From Pseudeuparius sepicola (taxonomy: Eukaryota; Arthropoda; Insecta; Coleoptera; Anthribidae), in the NCBI GenBank assembly GCA_963920635.1, contig OY987298.1:66795949-66859948 (forward strand): a stretch of DNA of 64,000 nt. The letters are read 5' to 3'. Positions 45,173 through 55,149 of the stretch are shown here, piece by piece. Position 1 is the stretch's first letter. Every line of letters begins with the position of its first letter. The notes beneath the pieces were generated by a model. That model saw only the letters and a list, made by a program, of their open reading frames with translations. It was not told where the DNA came from and searched no databases. The translations under genes and the position numbers were made by a program.

Positions 45173-45370
45173 TCAGTTCGGGCACATATCAGAACAGTAA
45201 TAAAGGCCTGCTTTTTTGCATCCACAGTTGGTCTGACAGGTATTCATGCATTTGCAAGAATTAAGTTTTAAAACTGCTTCTGGTGCTGGTGGCTGTAGCG
45301 TTGGTACTGGTTGCAGCACCCCCTTTGGTTTTCTTCCAACCCCATTGTTCATGACCTTTTTTATTTTCAA
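45173..45370 (-). CDS. cysteine-rich C-terminal fragment of an unidentified arthropod ORF
   Basis: An open frame of 65 codons on the minus strand. The first half is proline-rich (VGRKPKGVLQPVPTLQPPAP). The second half has the cysteine array SCKCMNTCQTNCGCKKAG followed by LYYCSDMCPN and a stop. The CxC...CGCKKAGL...C...C spacing is common at the end of transposon-associated and other uncharacterised arthropod proteins. No upstream exon was identified, so it is probably a fragment. It resembles the broken tail at 20402-20562. Confidence 0.4.
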   Translation of the reverse strand: MKIKKVMNNGVGRKPKGVLQPVPTLQPPAPEAVLKLNSCKCMNTCQTNCGCKKAGLYYCSDMCPN

Positions 45371-45820
45371 GCCATTGTTGTACTTGAAATTATATATCTA
45401 CTCTCAAAGAATGTTGCTACTGGTAGGGACGCCAAATGTGATATTGTTCTGTTTGTTGCAAGGCAAGGAAGTACAGATAAAATAATTCAGTTAAAGGAAA
45501 GATTCACTTTTTTTGCTATTTGCCAAAAAATACCCATTCTCCTGATATTTCAACACTCTTTTGCGTAGAAGCCATATGACGTATAAAAAAATATTAAGAT
45601 GAGACATAAATTGTATATAATTTTGTCCTCTTTATTTTACTGCCGGACCATTTTTTGCATAAATAGCTTGCTTTGCAAGTTATAAGCTAAAAATCACTAA
45701 AAAAGCCTTATTTTTAGTAAACTGAAGAAGTAGTCCATGTCTTGCAGTGGAGTAGGAGGATATGATGAAAGGGTAAAACTTACAGTCTCTGCTCCACAAA
45801 CACAGTTCTTTTAATTTTCA

Positions 45821-45865
45821 ACTGTACATATGTTTCGACTCACCTAGGGAGTCATCATCAGCAGT
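45821..45865 (-). ncRNA. hammerhead-like motif, PLE7 left arm
   Basis: Inverted copy of 46856-46902, with a stem II loop shorter by two bases. Confidence 0.6.
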
Positions 45866-46855
45866 GTGAAGTTAAAGGATATTAAACTAGAAAAAATATT
45901 TTAAATCAGATATGAAACTTGTGTAAATGAGTACCTAGTAAGGTTATACAATAAAATTAAATATTAAAAGGGGGCTTACCTTCCTAGACATAATCAAGTT
46001 TAGTATGTGATTGCGGAAAAATTGATGTTTGAAAACATCTGAGATAAAACAGCTACGTAACAAATCAAAAAACTTCAAAATCTAACGGCAATATAAAAAT
46101 GGCGGAATCTGAAAGAGAACAAGAAAATTGATAAAAAGGTTCAAGGGAGCTCAGTAAAATAACATGCATCTTACCCTCAACGCTATTATTCAGCTTTAAT
46201 ATCAAAACCATGCAGACCTTTATACCTTGATTTCTTGGGGGTTCCGAAGAACCAGTAATTCATATTAAAAAATTTTTAGTTGTGAATTAAGTCAAGTCAC
46301 CATTGCGATTGAATACAGAATATGTCCGACGTCACCGGTTGTCTTTTTCGACGGCTTCAATTTGACATCTACAGTCGACAACCGGGGACGTCGGACATAT
46401 TCTGTATTCAATCGCAATGGTGACTTGACTTAATTCACAACTAAAAATTTTTTAATATGAATTACTGGTTCTTCGGAACCCCCAAGAAATCAAGGTATAA
46501 AGGTCTGCATGGTTTTGATATTAAAGCTGAATAATAGCGTTGAGGGTAAGATGCATGTTATTTTACTGAGCTCCCTTGAACCTTTTTATCAATTTTCTTG
46601 TTCTCTTTCAGATTCCGCCATATTTTATATTGTCGTTAGGTTGTGAAGTTTTTTGATGTGTTACGTAGCTGTTTTATCTCAGATGTTTTCAAACATCAAT
46701 TTTTCCGCAATCACATACTAAACTTGATTATGTCTAGGAAGGTAAGCCCCCTTTTAATATTTAATTTTATTGTATAACCTCACTGGGTACTCATTTACAC
46801 AAGTTTCATATCTGATTTAAAATATTTTTTCTAGTTTAATATCCTTTAACTTCAC

Positions 46856-46902
46856 ACTGCTGATGATGACTCCCTATGGGTGAGTCGAAACATATGTACA
46901 GT
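46856..46902 (+). ncRNA. hammerhead-like motif, PLE7 right arm
   Basis: Stem I ACTG, core CTGATGA, extra T, stem II GACTC/GAGTC, GAAA with the 8-nt palindrome ACATATGT, A at the cleavage position, then CAGT completing stem I. Confidence 0.65.
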
Positions 46903-47110
46903 TGAAAATTAAAAAGAACTGTGTTTGTGGAGCAGAGGCTGTAAGTTTTACCCTTTCATCATATTATTTTTAGTGGTTTTTTAATGAGTTCTCATATTTG
47001 CCGCAAAAATTTTTGTTGGACAACTTTAGGTTAGTTCGTGTTCAACACCCCGAAAAACATAAAATAAACCACTACAAACAATTACACCGGAACTTTCCAC
47101 TTGGAGCCCT

Positions 47111-47960
47111 CCTTGTGTACTATCTGACTGAACTTAGGGTTAAAATACAATTTTAATGAAAAGTAGAAATACTTTTTTTATTTTTTGCAATTTCAATATA
47201 TAAATAAATATAAAAAACTTTCATTCTTTTGGTTTAAGAGGTTACTTACATAATAGTTACATAAATACTTAATTACATAAAGAATCCAATGAGTGCTAAA
47301 AGCAAAATAATTGTATCAATACAAAAATATCTCTTTGGCAATGACAAATGTACCTATTTGAATAACTTTTTATTTGGCAAGAAACCCATTTAAAAAATTA
47401 AATTGTTTGCTATACAAAGAAATTTCCGATAGTATTGCCAAGTAATAATTTACTTTCAAATTAATTTATTATCAAAAGTCTCCGAGGCGAAACATCCCGG
47501 AGGCGAAAATTGCTGGGGGCCAAATGTGTGTACGAAACCTCTGGGGGCGAAATGTAGGGGGCGAAATGTGAGGGGCAAAATGTTGGAGGTGAACCTTCCG
47601 GATCCCGTTCTTTATAGGGTACCTTAAGGTTCCATTAATTTTGGTATCTACATGTGGATCACATTATGTGTTGCATAAAGGTATTTCTCTTGTTTGTAGT
47701 ATTGATGGATCTTTGTATTCACTTTTGAAAATTATTTGTGAAATTCTTTGTTTTATTATGGTATGATTTTGGTGGAAAATTCGAAAATTATTATTTTTAC
47801 ATGATGAAGGTTGGGAGTGGAATGAATTTTAATTTTAATTCCAGATAGATGCCAGCAGTTTGAAATAGACGTAGATAACAAAAACTTTTATGCGTTTTAT
47901 TTTTATACAAAGCAAGTAGAATAAGCAATCATATAAAAGGTTTGTGAAGAATGCAAGGAC
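47111..47960. other. non-coding, with a degenerate tandem repeat at 47486-47600
   Basis: Eight or so imperfect units of the form GGGGGCGAAATGT or GGAGGCGAAA occur in a row. The rest is AT-rich and no gene is seen. Confidence 0.55.
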
Positions 47961-48375
47961 TTAAATTATTAGGTTATTGTAGAATTGTGATAAATTTGCA
48001 GTGTCTATTCTATAGTTGAGGCAATTATTATGTTTTTTATGTTTATCATTTCTAAAACATTTGTTTTTGTGTAATGAGATTCTTTACCTGGATTTTTGTA
48101 TTATTAAAGTTAAAATGATGATTATTTTCCAAGGAATGTTTTGTTAAAGCAGTAGAATTGTTGTTAAGAGTTCTAACATCATATTTGTGTTTATAGATTC
48201 GTTCATAAACGATGTAGATATTGATAGATATACAAGGGCTTTTGTATATTAGGTTAAATATATAATTTAAGTCGATTGGAGGTTTTTTTAGAAAAGCATT
48301 TATTTGTATAGTCGACCATTTTAAATTTGGATATTCAGCGAAATGCTGGGTCTCATTGGTTAGCATACCGCAAGA
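47961..48375 (-). pseudogene. PLE5 remnant: GIY-YIG domain C-terminus
   Basis: A minus-strand frame reads NLIYKSPC and later IYKHKYDVRTLNNNSTAL and LENNHHFNFNNTKIQV. A shifted frame then gives CLNYRIDTANLSQFYNNLII and a stop (47961). The IYK-PC, RxYKHKYD and LEN-HHFNF blocks are those of Penelope GIY-YIG C-termini (compare 41383-42311). The YIG half is mutated and at least one frameshift is present. No target duplication was resolved. Confidence 0.65.
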
Positions 48376-48892
48376 GAGGTGTGAATGTATCGACAGCTTT
48401 GTTAATTTGAAACCACCAAAAGAACTCATCAGTATTTAGGGAGTGATGTAAATGTATAGTATACAACAATAATTCATTTCAAAACTTTAACAGAGTAAAC
48501 TGTGGGCATTTATGTCTAAAATTTCTCAAATGTTAGGAATGACAAACTGTATACAAAATATTTCTCATAAATTTTAGAAATAAAATCTAAAAATATGAAG
48601 TGTTCGTTTGATTTTTCTTTCCCGAAACCAACAGATGGTCACCAGCCTGGAGGGAGAGGAATTACACAGATAGTTCTGAAAATACCCTGAAATAATATAA
48701 AAATCAGTGAGATTTGCCCCCTTGGCCCCCTATCCTCCTCACCTATTTTTGTTTTCAGTTTTATTCTGAATTGGCCGGGGATAGAACCCCAGCTTAGCGT
48801 TTGTTTATCTAACACCTATATTATATAGGTGCTATAGATAAGTGCCCGGATGCCAGCGTGAGGAGGGCACGCGCCATCCGACTGCACCTACT
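48376..48892. other. non-coding stretch
   Basis: 48800-48835 contains a small AT palindrome (CACCTATATTATATAGGTG). No gene was recognised. Confidence 0.4.
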
Positions 48893-50921
48893 TATAGTCT
48901 ATCCAAGATACAGCGGCAGTAGATGTAAACAAAGTCACATGACCGCCTTGCGATCGATTACCAGGGTCGGACTAATATGAGATTCCAAGTGGCATGTAAT
49001 TCTCAACTAATTCTTTTAGAAGTTCTAAAAGTGTGTTTCTGCCTTTCGTGGATCTTTATAAATTCCCTTAAATTAAGTAGCAAAATAAATTTACAGAATA
49101 TACTGCTCGCGATCTGATCTAAAATATGCAGAAAACTCGACGAGAGGCTAAAACCCACTTTGCATTCCACGTTTTCATTGGTCGACTCAAGGTTACATGA
49201 ATTTGAACATTGTACGCTTGTGAGGTTGTTTAGAATCACATTGCAATAGTTCCTTCCAGCTTCCAGCATAATAATGGCTTAAAAATCACTTATCTGAAGA
49301 ACATATGGTAATTATGGAATATACCGTATGCAACACCCGATTTTCTTGAAATTATGTCTACTCCCCCATTTTCGAGGCCCCTGAACACGAATATGACCTC
49401 TATAATCGAGATGAATTTAGCTCAAACTGTTTTCGCGGCCGGGCCGGACGTAAACACGGCACAAATCTTTCAAAAATTCGGTTTTTCCGCGGCTATTCGC
49501 GATGTTTCAATGTTGCAAGAGGTGCAAATAGGGTGGTGATCAGTTTCGCAACAAACACTCAACTTCTGGATTTTTAATGGGCCATTGCTGTAATTGATGG
49601 ATTTGTGATGGGATTGGTTAGCCTTCAATGGCCCATTTCAGCTAAAGTGTTGGAATAATGAAGATGTAAATATGAGAAGAAAACACCAATGGGCCAATAA
49701 TAGTTCTTTGCCATGCAACCATCAACAAGGGATGTGCAAAGATATGAATGATGTGCCACTTCTGGTCCACTATAGGCAAAAGTCCATATTATTACCTGTA
49801 CTTTTTATTTAAATTACCATAAATGGCAAAACCTGATAAGTTTACCGCGCTTGCGCTGTGTCACTGTGCCCGTTGCATCATTTTTACTGCCGTGAGGCCG
49901 GCGTCGCTGGCGCCATATTGTGGTGGTGTGTTGCCGTGTGTGCGTGCACGCCGAGTTCGTTCAGTCCATAGTGCATCAAAATGTGGCCAAAATATAAGCC
50001 GTCCTATATCTGCATGTTGTGAGGAAGCGACTTTAGATTTGGATTATGGATTAGTGCATTGTGTTGTCGTAAATAGGTGCAAGATAAGGAAATTTAATAA
50101 ATGAACCTGCTGGCTATATATACCTGATACCTGCAGGTTAAATCGAAGTTATGAGTCTCACCTTGATCCCAACGTAATTTGATTCTCAATCAAACATCCA
50201 AAATAATTGCCGGTTTTAAAGATTATACCTACGTTATAAATAATGATAAAATTGGCTGGCAGAACAACATCTAACCATTTATTGCCCATCGAAGGGCACA
50301 ATCGGAAAAAATTCTAGTTAAAATAAAAAATTAGTGTAGGTATTTGATAATTTCAATAATTGATGTTCCTTCTCTTTCCAGGTAAACATCTGGTATTTTA
50401 TTACAATTTTGTATTTTTGTTCTTGTTTTTAATTTTTATAGTGATTTATTTTAAGTTTTTTTAGAATTTTGCATTTTGTTTTTGTTTTTAATATATTAAT
50501 TGTTTATTATTATTTGCCTTTGATTTAAAAATCACTGTATAGGTAAGTCGGAAATCCGAAAATATTCCTTTGATGGCCATGTGATGTGTACCAATTAAAT
50601 GACCAACAATGTTTGAAGTATAAAAGACCTTTAATGGTCCAGTATAGTTATAACACACAACCTCTATTGGTACTCCTATGGTGGACCATAAGTAAATTTG
50701 CACTGGCCATCCATGCTGGAAAAGTGACTGATGGAACGCAGCCGGCCACCGGGATATTACAGACCCGGGCCAATGATGGTTTCCATCATCGTTCCATTGA
50801 TGCCGTGATGGTTACCCAATACATTTTTACAAATGGCCCATTTATCAGTGTTTGTTGGGAGAATAGGTCACGTGGTGACCAATGTTTTGATCCACTGCCG
50901 CTGTATCTTGGATAGACTTTA
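48893..50921. repeat. region bounded by inverted CTATCCAAGATACAGCGGCA
   Basis: The 22-mer at 48899-48920 is exactly inverted at 50894-50915, with similar flanks (AGTCTATCC / GGATAGACT). The interior includes many TGGCCCAT-like words (49580-49800, 50340-50850) and a CpG-rich block at 49850-49970. ORFs inside (49003-49269, 49354-49539, 49823-50104) have no recognised domain. It may be one transposon of about 2 kb; no target duplication was resolved. Confidence 0.35.
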
Positions 50922-51272
50922 GTACCCATAGTCTGGCTCCTAATGAACTTGAGGGCAATAAACCGAAAAGTTAAACGCCTGCCGGCAGTCGGACTTCGGT
51001 CGGCCGCGACAGGTACCTACCTGTCTACCGACTTTAAAGCAATTAACTTGTGGACAAATGGAATTAAAACTGTTTTAACTATATCACTGGAATATTTTCT
51101 AAAATTTATTTGTTTCGCAAACAGATCCATTTAATTTTTAATTGGGTTTTTCGCCACCAAACTGATTGAAAGGCAACTTTTTCAAGTTGCCTCGAAAATT
51201 CATAAATTCTTGACACTAAATGAACGAAACTTTAAACGTGTAACTCAAAAAATAACTTCAACAAATTTGTTT

Positions 51273-51313
51273 TCTGAGCTTTCGGAGGATAAATCTTCCT
51301 CCTTTCTCAAAGA
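51273..51313 (-). ncRNA. hammerhead-like motif with U3/A8 core, PLE4
   Basis: On the minus strand: TCT, core TTGAGAA, extra A, stem II GGAGG/CCTCC, GAAA with palindromic AGCT, C at the cleavage position, then AGA completing a 3 bp stem I. The core has the same C3U/G8A pair as PLE2. Confidence 0.5.
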
Positions 51314-51422
51314 TCATGTCACGTCAAAGTGAAGTGACAGATTAATAAATTTCAGGTTAAAATGTCATGACAACAGAAACAATAACCTAGCCATCTGCCT
51401 CATATTGTACCCTGTGTTTTAT

Positions 51423-52121
51423 CTAATTATCTATACTAACTTCTCTTTGAATAAGTGGCAATAATATTTTACTGAATTCCACTGAACATTCAGCAACACA
51501 GTTGCCCGTATTTCCTAGAATAAATGCATATTCTTTAATTTTTCGTCTATTTCCTACTTCTTCTTTTAGAATTGGTTTGGAACTATCCCACAATATCCTA
51601 TGATTGTTATTAAAGGAATGTTCACATATTTTTGACTTCGAAATTTGATTTTGCCTGATATAATTTTTATGTTCTTTTAAACGAACGTTAAATGGCCTAC
51701 AAGTCTCCCCAACATAGAACTTTCTACATTCACAAGGAATTTTATAAATGCAATTTTTTGAACTTTGTAACTCATTAAATGGTTTTGTTTTAACTAGCAT
51801 CGATCTTAATGTATTTTTGGTTTTAAATACTGTTCTCACATTAAAACGATTGCCTATACGTTTTAGCTTATCTGACAGTCCAGGAATATAAGGAATTATT
51901 AAATTTACTGGTTGGTCCACCAGATTTATTTCTCTAATTCTATTAGCATTGTTATTTTGTTGGCAATCCTGAAAAACTTGCTCAACAAATTCAATAGGAT
52001 AACTATTCTTCTCAAGAACATGTTTTATATGTTTAATTTCCTCCTCAAATTTTGTGTTATTAGAACAAATCGTTCTAGCCCTGTCATACAAACTTTTAAT
52101 TACTCCTTTTTTAACACTAAT
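51423..52121 (-). CDS. PLE4 C-terminal fragment: GIY-YIG endonuclease
   Basis: The open minus-strand frame runs from the inver­ted arm at 52121 to a stop at 51423, about 230 codons. The reverse-transcriptase catalytic motifs are gone. The fragment starts in the region after the RT thumb (KSLYDRARTICSNNTKFEEE) and keeps IPYIPGLSDKLKRIGNRFNV. The nuclease follows: NCIYKIPCECRKFYVGETCR with VRLKEHK and SKICEHSFNNNHRI, ending VSIDN. As in other Penelope elements it is GIY-YIG-like (IYK-I, FYVGET). The frame is intact but cannot encode an active retrotransposon. Confidence 0.85.
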   Translation of the reverse strand: MSVKKGVIKSLYDRARTICSNNTKFEEEIKHIKHVLEKNSYPIEFVEQVFQDCQQNNNANRIREINLVDQPVNLIIPYIPGLSDKLKRIGNRFNVRTVFKTKNTLRSMLVKTKPFNELQSSKNCIYKIPCECRKFYVGETCRPFNVRLKEHKNYIRQNQISKSKICEHSFNNNHRILWDSSKPILKEEVGNRRKIKEYAFILGNTGNCVAECSVEFSKILLPLIQREVSIDN

Positions 52122-52291
52122 AAAGCTCAGAAAACAAATTTGTTGAAGTTATTTTTTGAGTTACACGTTTAAAGTTTCGTTCATTTAGTGTTAAGAATTT
52201 ATGAATTTTCGAGGCAACTTGAAAAAGTTGTCTTTCAATCAGTTTGGTGGCGAAAAACCCAATTAAAAATTAAATGGATATATCACTGGAA

Positions 52292-52635
52292 ATTTCACTA
52301 TCGAATTCTATTTGTCGTCAAAAGCGATACGAGTCGGCAGTCTGCACCCAAATTCACAATAGTCGATACTACACGTGTCGAGTCATATTCGACGATCGAC
52401 ACGGTATCCGATATCGAGAAAAAGGTGATTCAGAAAGGATGTCGATTACTATGTCGAAATAAGTCGTAGCACTCGAGAGAGAGCATGAGGACGCGCATGC
52501 GCACTCCGTTGCAATTGCTACGGAGATGCAAAAACCGCATCCTAATATAACCTCAAAATAATTTTAAAGTTTCTCTGTTTTTTATTTTGTTTTTGTCGTC
52601 TAGGGTTGAGATATTATTTAGAACTTGAAATAAAA
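52292..52635. other. Harbinger 5' flank
   Basis: Rich in short CG-containing words (TCGAC, CGATA). CTATCGAATTCT at 52298 recurs inverted at about 55811-55822 and similarly near 56845, so it may be part of the terminal repeat of this Harbinger family. No coding sequence. Confidence 0.35.
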
Positions 52636-53696
52636 ATGTTACCTATTTTTAATGAAGTTATAAGAAGAGAGAATGCCCGGCAGAACCTACAATTTAGGCG
52701 AAAAAGAAAAACAATTCGGGACGACTTTGATTTGGAAGCTATGCCAGACGAGCGATTCAGAGAATTATTTCGCCTGAATAAAGCTTTATTTGGACATTTG
52801 TGTGACTTACTGATACCCCATTTACGAGCTACTCGGTATATATCTGCAGTTCCGGCCCAGAAAAGAATTTTGGTGGCTCTTCGATTTTATGCAACAGGGT
52901 GTTACCAACGAAGTGTTGGGGAAGACTTTAATTTGGGAGTTAGCCAAACATGTGTACATAGGTAAGTCGAGAAGCTAAACCTGTCTAAGTAAATGGACAA
53001 AATTTTATTTATCAATAATCTTTTATAGGTATATACATGAAATTACAGTTGCAATCGACCAGCATCTGTCCGATAGATACATTAAGTTCCCCACAACAAG
53101 GAGAGAGATAAACGAACAAAAAGCAACATTCATGAATAGATTTCAATTTCCTGGTGTTTTGGGTGCGTTGGATGGAACACGTGTGGCAATTTTGAAACCA
53201 AAGAGAGAAGAACATAATTTTATCAACAGGAAAGGATATCACTCACTAAACGTGCAATTAATCTGCGACGCAAATTTACGAATTTTATCGGTAAATGCTA
53301 ATTATCCTGGCTCAACACATGATGCGTTTATTTGGAGGAACTCCCAAATTCGTGAACATTTTTATAACGAATTTGCAAGAGGAAATTTGAGGGGAACTTG
53401 GCTGATTGCTGATTCCGGATATGCCTTAGAACCAGTGGTTATGACACCATATATAAACCCACAAGATGGTTCTCCAGAAAGTCGATATAATCAAGCTCTG
53501 TCACATGCCCGTAACTGTGTCGAAAGGTGAAAGGTGTATAGGCCTATTAAAAATGAGATTCAGGTGTTTAATGAAAGAGCGAGTGCCAAGGTATGAACCA
53601 AATTTTGTGGGAAGGCTTGTAAACACATGTGTTGTTCTACACAACATGTGTCTTGAACGTCTTTTAAACTTAAGGAAGAACATTTGGTTAACTTGA
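52636..53696 (+). pseudogene. Harbinger (HARBI1-like) transposase with a 7 bp frameshift duplication
   Basis: Exon 1 (52636-52961) starts MLPIFNEVIRRENARQNLQF and ends at donor CATAG|GTAAGT. A 67 bp intron follows. Exon 2 from 53029 restores phase and contains the catalytic DDE nuclease: GALDGTRVAI (first D), STHDAFIWRNS, LIADSGYALEP (second D) and, at 53516-53526, NCVER (catalytic E). Immediately after, GAAAGGT is tandemly duplicated (53522-53535), giving TGA in frame. Skipping one unit continues as CIGLLKMRFRCLMKERVPRY to a stop at 53696 with LVNTCVVLHNMCLE, the normal C-terminal helices. The transposase of PIF/Harbinger elements cuts at TA-rich trinucleotide targets and needs a Myb-like partner, found directly downstream. 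One lesion suggests recent inactivation. Confidence 0.88.
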
Positions 53697-54750
53697 TCGA
53701 ATTTATGGAGGAAAACAAAGAGTTGGCGACTGGTCGATTGTCATGTGCAAACGCAAAGCAACAATTTAAAAGTTTATGGGATGAACTGAGTTGTCGATTG
53801 AATTCTCTCGGATTTGGTGCAAGGCCTGTTGAAAAATGGCAGAAGGTAAGGCTTAATATAGGTATACAAACTTTTACTACATTATAGAGCATATTATATA
53901 GTTTTCCGATGTATGTGCAGTGTAAAAAAGGAGATGTAAAGTAATTTTCAAGCTGTTGTGGTGTGGTCAATGGGGAACTCTTCTATAAGTTTTGCTCGAT
54001 ACACATAAAGCACACCTATTTATTATATTTTAGAGTTGGACAGACTATAAATCAAATTTAAAGAAGGCCAGTGAAATAAAGAAATCCGAAGCTCAAACTG
54101 GGGGTGGTCCCCAAAGCACTAAGAAGCTCTCTGCACTTGAAGTTCCAGTATTAAATCTCTTGGGCAAAACCATCTACCAAGGTTGTGGAACCCAAGAACG
54201 AGGGGTAATAATTGTTTTTTTAGAATCAACCTGCATTCTACAGCATCGCAACTTTATGTTCCATTTTATATCATTATATCTAATTTAATAAAAGCTGGGT
54301 ATGAAATATGACTACTTGACTTTCCTTGCAGCTTTCAGCAAGGGTATCTCCAGTTAATCAACCTTTCCAGTTTGACAATATTTGGATAGAGACTAATAGT
54401 CCACAAGAGATAAAGGAACATGAAGTAAGTAAATTCGAAGTTTTGTAATACATAAACTTAACAGTTGTCTTTAAAAGGTGGAAACCACTCCTACTCCCTT
54501 TGATAAAAATTCCACGAGAGGTGATGGGTCCTTGAAAAGAAAAATTGATGCATTGCAAGATCATGATTATCAGCCGACACAAGTCACGCCAAAGAAAAAC
54601 AAAAAACACGCAGATGAACTTTACGAACAAACAATTTTTTGCATGAGAAGTATTGAAAGAACGATTGGCACAAAGCTAGATAATATTAATAGTACATTAG
54701 AGAGAAAACTAGACTTATTAATCAGTGCAATAAATTCAAAGAAAATGTAA
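53656..54750 (+). CDS. Harbinger accessory protein with Myb/SANT-like DNA-binding domain, four exons
   Basis: Exons about 53656-53845, 54034-54204, 54332-54424 and 54478-54750 have consensus splice sites (AAG|GTAAGG, TTTTAG; GGG|GTAATA, CTTGCAG; GAA|GTAAGT, TTAAAAG), and every junction keeps frame. The N-terminal part, LKEEHLVNLIEFMEENKELA with AKQQFKSLWDELSCRLN and WQK-SWTDYKSNLKKKA, is a Myb/SANT-like trihelix. TGGGPQS is the conserved glycine motif of these proteins. The C-terminus is basic (KKNKKH) with a possible coiled coil (RTIGTKLDNINSTLERKLDL). Such proteins bind Harbinger ends and import the transposase. The start codon is uncertain: ATG 53705 lies inside the first helix, and the frame upstream overlaps the end of the transposase ORF by about 40 bp. 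An upstream exon may be missing. Confidence 0.8.
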
Positions 54751-55149
54751 GGAATACCATCGAAATTGCTTGCTGTGGTTGTGATATTTAAATAGGAGTT
54801 CCCGGATCTCCGGTCTATGATAGGATAACAGTTTTAGTTTTGTTCCTTTGTAAAGTCATTCAGGTGATATTAATTTGTGTTATTTTTAAAGGGAAAATAA
54901 TCTTGTTTCCATAACAATGTATATGTTTATAAAATGTATTTCAGCACACACAAATGAATAAATATTTTGTTAACACTTTGTACATCTTTCAATACCTTTT
55001 GCATAAATTTTTCTTTGTTTATATTTATTTCATGTCTGGTAGTTGGAAACACAATAAATCTGTCAGACAGTTGAATATCTATCGCAGTGGCCACTTCGTG
55101 GATGCATCTACAATAAAAATGATTTATTATGTGATAATTATTTTTGCAG
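54751..55149. other. Harbinger 3' flank and AT-rich spacer
   Basis: No ORF with a recognisable domain. It probably holds the 3' end of the 52636-54750 element and the truncation point of the copy at 55150. Confidence 0.4.

Larger units (their letters stand above)
45719..46963. mobile_element. PLE7, ORF-less palindromic Penelope-like insertion
   Basis: An 11 bp duplication, TTATTTTTAGT, flanks it (45708-45718 and 46964-46974). A 42-nt tail (45719-45760) precedes two inverted arms of about 585 bp (45761-46343 and 46377-46963) separated by only about 33 nt. Each arm carries a hammerhead-like motif. No reverse-transcriptase sequence is present. The host sequence into which it inserted (45640-45718, 46975-47110) is a repeat whose inverted relative lies at 30230-30530. 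Confidence 0.8.
51093..52279 (-). mobile_element. Penelope-like element PLE4, minus strand
   Basis: A 12 bp duplication, ATATCACTGGAA, flanks it (51081-51092 and 52280-52291). A 32-nt tail (51093-51124) follows the 3' arm. The arms 51125-51282 and 52122-52279 are inverted copies. Between them lie a hammerhead-like motif and the last 230 or so codons of the protein. Confidence 0.88.

Noticed and set aside
47486..47600. CRISPR-like or satellite array
   Set aside because: Units are short, irregular and without spacers; best read as a degenerate simple repeat in a eukaryotic genome.
49823..50104. ORF of 93 codons with many cysteines
   Set aside because: Lies in a CpG-rich block, has no regular cysteine spacing and no homology that I can recognise.
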